Assembly (NCBI GenBank): GCA_011037195.1
Contig: JAAEAF010006643.1
Coordinates: forward strand, 31,319 to 95,318
Length of the DNA: 64,000 nucleotides
Source of the DNA: Triatoma infestans
Lineage: Eukaryota > Arthropoda > Insecta > Hemiptera > Reduviidae
Direction of reading: 5' to 3'
Shown: positions 48,401 to 54,400 of the stretch, in pieces
Layout: each line of letters starts with the position of its first letter
Numbering within the stretch: the first letter of the stretch is position 1
Program-made: the position numbers and the translations under genes
Notes under the pieces: model-generated
Told to the model about the DNA's origin: nothing
What the model saw: the letters and a program-made list of their open reading frames with translations, nothing else
Databases searched by the model: none

Positions 48401-51400
48401 TTAGACAAGAAAAAGAAGTAGATGTAAGCCTAATATTAGTTGCTTAGTTGTAAAGCATATTCATTCTAACAATCATTTAAAAAAAGAAATCAATTATTTA
48501 ATTAATTCTTAAATAAAAACTTATGGAATAATGAATTCATTTCAATAAAATAAAACAGAATATAATCATTCGTTCATTCAAAAGTGAGAGATTCAGAAGT
48601 TGTGTTGGAAGTAGCTGAGAACGATTGGCTAACTGATGACTTTTTGACGACACTGGAACTTACTACAGATGATGATACTTGACTCACCGATTCGGATACC
48701 ATTTTAGAACTTTCTTGTGATGCAAAATTTGATGATTTCTGTTTTACATGCATACTGCCAATATCTTTTTCAAACTGTAATCAAAGAAAAAACAACAAAA
48801 TTTAAAGTTTTATTACAATAATTATATTTATATATAAAAAAAGTAAGTAATACAGACTTGCTGAAATTATCACAGCTGTGAACTTTATTACATTTCTATC
48901 TCCCGACCACGTAATAATGCACTGAAGTGACAATATAAAACGATTTTTATAATATTTATATATCATACTACATAAAAGTTATAAGTGCATATCAAGCTTA
49001 AGGATAATCTTCAGAGCCATTCTCGTGAAAATCGTATATCAGAGTGTATCAACTAAATTTGCTCTATGCAAGTCTAGTTATTACACTGTTTTGACAAAAA
49101 TATCCTGATGACGGGCGAACGCTCGAAACCGGTCGATGACCACAAAAACAAGCAGGCTATCACGGAAAATATCTCATGCTACCCAGCTCTGCGGAACCGA
49201 TCACAACAAAATTTTTTCTTCTGCTTAATCGATTTTTTTTTTCAAACATGATATATTTTTAAATCGTCCTTTGGGATGGAACTCTATCCAAAGCCCCACT
49301 GGGTCCAAATATCTAACCCAAAAAGCTCGGAGACGTCTCAGTGTATTGCCGCCTTTCGGGCAGTAAAGTGATAAAACAAATAATGACAGTAAACATATTC
49401 TGCTTCACTCTCAACAATATATAATATGTGTGCGCATGTAATGCGAGTACTCTGAGTCTAAGCTCAAATAAACTCTGAAACATCCTGTAATTAAGCAGAC
49501 ATTCTGAAGGAAGAAGGAAATAAAGTTCTACGATAAAAATAGTTTACCTGCGTAAATAAATTGTAAAAGATAACCTGATCATCATATTCGTAAGAATTGT
49601 CAAATAGATGGTTGATGAGATAAATTCAATTTTATAAATATTATTTTGAAATAAAAGAAACAACAACAATCAAACATATTCAGCCAAAATTCCAAGGATT
49701 GCCAGAATGAGAAAAAACTCTCCCTTAGGGATAATAATAATAAAAATGATGTAAAAAAAAAATAAAAAAATAGTGCACTCTTTATGTAACATGAAAAAAC
49801 CCAGTATGAGTATTGAGTGTACCATATGCCGGAAGTTTGTGGTACTCAAACAGACAAGGAAAAAAAATGAAGCATTTCCTGTTATAAACCCTGGGGATCG
49901 GTATAAAAAAAAAACATATGGTGGATATTAAATTAAGTTTCTAAAGAAAAATCTGATATGACAAACTTGGAATTTTTTAGTAAACATTAGTTGGCCATAG
50001 CCATAATATGCATAATATGACAGCGCCTTTGTGGTTCCCCAACCAAACATATACCGGCAATTTAAAGTTACGTCTATTCACAGATTTCCCACACCCACCT
50101 AAAACCATTTCTCCAGAAAAAATATTTGCAATAAAAGTGATAGGCCTATATATGCATAGTTGGCATTTGTATAGAAGAAACTGCTTCTACAATTCTCTTC
50201 AAAGTTCGTATACTATGTTCGTACACATAGTTTTTTTTTTTATTTAAATATTTTTCCACAAAAATTATTTTATTTGAAACAGTTTCTTTAGGAGTTATTT
50301 GTAAAGCTTAAATTTAAACTGCCGCCAGAAGCTTTTTGTTCGTTGAGATAGAGGGCGCTGCCACAAAGGCTACATGTATAACACCTAACACTTTTTTTGG
50401 GGGCCAAAATTTTGTAAATTTGGAAATATATTATAATAAAAAAATTATCAAATTAAATTTGAATTAATTGCGGCAAAAGTAAGTTGTATGTGTTTCATAC
50501 CAGATTGTTAGAAATTGGTCTTTTGCTCTCTCACTCTCTCTCTCTATCTATAAAAATACATAAGTCAAACACGAAAAATCATAGTACACTCAAATATGAT
50601 ATACCGTTAAGATGGATACTACCAGGACATCCGCCAAAAGTTACCAGTCGAAATTCCTGAATTACTTTTCTAAATGCACTTTATTTTTTACTTTCTCTTA
50701 TTCCTAGTAAGAGGAAGTATTGTAATCATATCAAATTTTCACTGGAAATATCCGTTTTGAGGTCCTCTGAGTCCAAAAAAGTGGTTTTTAGAAAATGGTG
50801 TGTATGTGTGGGTGTGTACTGCGAACAGCGTAGCTCTAAAATGAAACATCATAGAAATTTCAAACTTGATATTCCGTTTAGGTATCACCGGATCCGACAA
50901 TGGGCCATCTGTCAAAATTCCTCAACCGGAAGTAGCACTTTACTAGTTGTTTATTTTACTTTTTTGCGATTTTCTCAAATGTGGCAGCGACGATTTTCTT
51001 GAAACTTGTTGTATCAAGTACACATACAAAGAGCTACAACTTTTATTTGAAACAATTCTCCGGGAAAATTCATTTAAGAGCAGTTTAGGGGGGGACTTAT
51101 GGGGAGGGGTTAGGTTTAGGGGGAGGGGTTAGGTTTTCCTCTAAAGTGCTATTTCAGTTTACTATACAATTCTGTCATCTAAATAATATGAATTAGAATG
51201 AAATATTTTGTAGACTCACACTTGTTAGTTGTATATCTTGGTTGTATATCTTGTTGGTTGATATACAACATACAGCAGAAACATTTCGTTGAAGTGAACT
51301 CTCTACACGAACTTGGTGAATTTGCTCTGACGATGGATGAAAATCCGAAACTGGTCAGGAACAAAACTAATATGCATGCTATGACGGATAAAATAGCGGT

Positions 51401-54400
51401 TGTTATCCAGCATTGCAGGCCCGCCCACATTTTTATAAAAAGATAGGCTGGTATTTTTTCCTCCCCCAATATATTGGCAATTTAAGGCATCTGGAAGCCA
51501 AATGCCGATAGTAATGTCACTATGTTAGCTTTTCTAGCCCCCAAAAACAAAAAACTGGTTAAAATATCCCCATTATCCACTTTAGATTATGATGACGTTA
51601 AGGGGGTAAAAATTCCAGCTGATATTTTGTTTTATAACAATTGTTACTCACAATGTGGCACGCTTTTCAATCATTTTTAGCTGATTCATATATAAACTGA
51701 AATATCTAAAAAATAAATATTTCAAAAAACATGTTATATATTTTTATTAAAAAAAAACAAAAAAAAAACTAAGCTGAGCTGAAATGCAATGTTTTTTTAT
51801 ACACAGTGAAATAATGTGACAGTAGTGGGTAATTATATATATATGGTTGAGCTATATTTTTGTGTAACATATTCGTCTATCGGTATGTGTGGCCTGTGTC
51901 TCAGCCATTTATATTACTTGGCACATGAACTGACAAGTCGCACCCCGCGGGCACATCTAACCAGCCCAAATGTGCAAAAATACAAAAACAAAAAAAACAT
52001 AACAGAGATCCTAAGTGGTGTTACGGACCATATAAATTACCAGATGGTTCAGGTTGGTCTCTAATGATAGTGGATCAAAGTTTCAGATCCAGTGGAACTG
52101 AGTTCCACTCGCTTGGAAGCGCCAAAATTCTGTTTTTGTTTTTATTTTTTTTTTTGCTCGCGTAATATTAAAGCTTGAACATATGTACATATATGTGGGA
52201 TTTGGTATATCAAGGGCCCGCTAGATGCCCCCGCTAATGGTAGAGCAGGTTAAAGGTTAGTTTTTATAAAAATGATTGAGGAAGGTTCAGTGTGTGTTTT
52301 TTTTAAGTCCTGTGTTGACAATTAAAAAGGTGTTGTGTTTAATCATAAAATATTGTGTTTATTGAAAAAGTAACAAAATATTTGTTGTCCGACTTGTTGT
52401 TTTATTTCAAACTGTTTGCAAATATAAGATACTCGAGACTATATTTATTTTAAATCTATTAATGCCACATATATCACTCAGTACATTCAATTCTCAACTT
52501 TAAAAATCTTAAACGTAATCAATTACTTTTATTCTGAGAACAGTCAAATAATAAAAGATTGATTACAGTAATTAGAGTAAATAATTCAGCCTTGTAAATT
52601 TCCATTATAGTCGGCTAACTATTTCTTCTTCTATTCAATGACAACAAAAAAATGGTGTGACAACACCCATACTACTATGTTTACACAGCCATAAATGACA
52701 CATTTTTTTCAAATTTATAAGTTTTATTACCTGTTTAAGTTTTCTTCTACGTTATATCAATGAGAGAGCGTAAACATAATAAAAACAACTATGTTGAGGA
52801 AGCGTAACCTTACTCTCCACACAAAACCTCCTTAAATAAACTTTCTCGGCAAAAATTGGGCATTGTATTCATAATTAGTACAGAAAATTTAACGAAATCC
52901 ATCGATGTTTTTATGGAGAAAATGGTAGAAAACTTAAAAAAATTGTTCAGTCAAAATGCCTTTCCGATCAACCGATTTTTTTTTAACTCGGAATTTTGGC
53001 AATAATATATTTAATTACAATTAATATTATTTAGTTGAAGGAATCGTAAAACTGAAATAGTAGACTGCGAAAACACTATAGTACATACTAGGGTTAGGGA
53101 GCATCTTGATCAGCCCTCTGAACATCATTTGCATAACTTGTAACATAACTCAATATAATTTGTAAATCGAACTTCATTTAGTTCCCCTAAAATCAATATT
53201 TTTGGCAAACTGTTTCAAATAAAAGTGATAATTAATCGATTTTCTACAAATTTGGAATTCTAGCAACGCTTCCAATCTTAATATTATATAGGAGATAGGA
53301 ATCTCATACTGTACTGCAGCGGTACTTTAGAGGAAAACTTAACATGGCTGCTCTCCCATAAAACCTCCGAAAAAATTAATTTTTCTGGGGAAAATGTTGC
53401 AAAATGTTTTAGGCATTTATGTGTGTATATAGTATAAGAAGTTTAAAAAAAATCGTTGGAGCCATTTTCGAGAAAATTCTAAAAAAAACTCAAGAAAAAA
53501 ACCCGATTGGTGGATTTTGCCCGAAACTATGTCAGTTACCCGAAACAATCAAGTTTGTGCATCCTGTGAATTTTTCGTTTTTGAAATATTTTGTTCACTT
53601 ACTCATTCTACCACAAAATCATTAGCTAAAAATACTTTTTACGTACTCAGGAGACATCAAAATATGAGTACCTGGGACAATTGATTTTCGAAAATCTGAT
53701 ATGACTGCAGTATTTCCTCTTATAATAGTGAATAAATGAAAATAAAAGTTCTTATTACAACAGGAAATTTTGCATAATTTCGAGATTTTCTGAGATAAAG
53801 GAAAAAGAAAGCTTTTGCACAACAGTTCATGAAGGGTCAAGGCTAGCCAACCAGTCATCTTTACTATTAGGAGGGTATGTAGGAAGCACGTTGCGGTTCC
53901 CATCGTCATTTAATTTTGGCCTTCGCTATCAGGTCCACTACTAACGATTTCCTTTTTTTTTCAGAATCATGGATAAACACCGTTTTGAGCCGGTAATAAC
54001 TAAAGGTTCTAATTCATTTCCAAAGCTCAGTTAAGTTAAGCAGGAATTTCCCAAGGCCGTTCAAAGCAAAATAACAATTCAAATCAATCTAAAAATATTG
54101 CGATATTGATATAGCAGTCAACCATACTCCGTGACCAGGACAGCTTGCACATATTACTGTCACAGGATCTGCAGGGCTACTTGCTATTTGTACTTTTTTG
54201 AATAAAGCATTTCATTTCATTCTTGAGGGACTCTTATATGAAATGTCTGTCAATTTGTATACCAGTTGTAATGACAGTAATAGGTGAAATGATTTGGTTT
54301 ATAAAACATACATAAATATGCAACTGAATAAAGAGCTATTTTGTTTTGCTTCATTTAAGTCGTTTTTAGTTTGTACTGTTTAATTGATAAAACCAGTATA

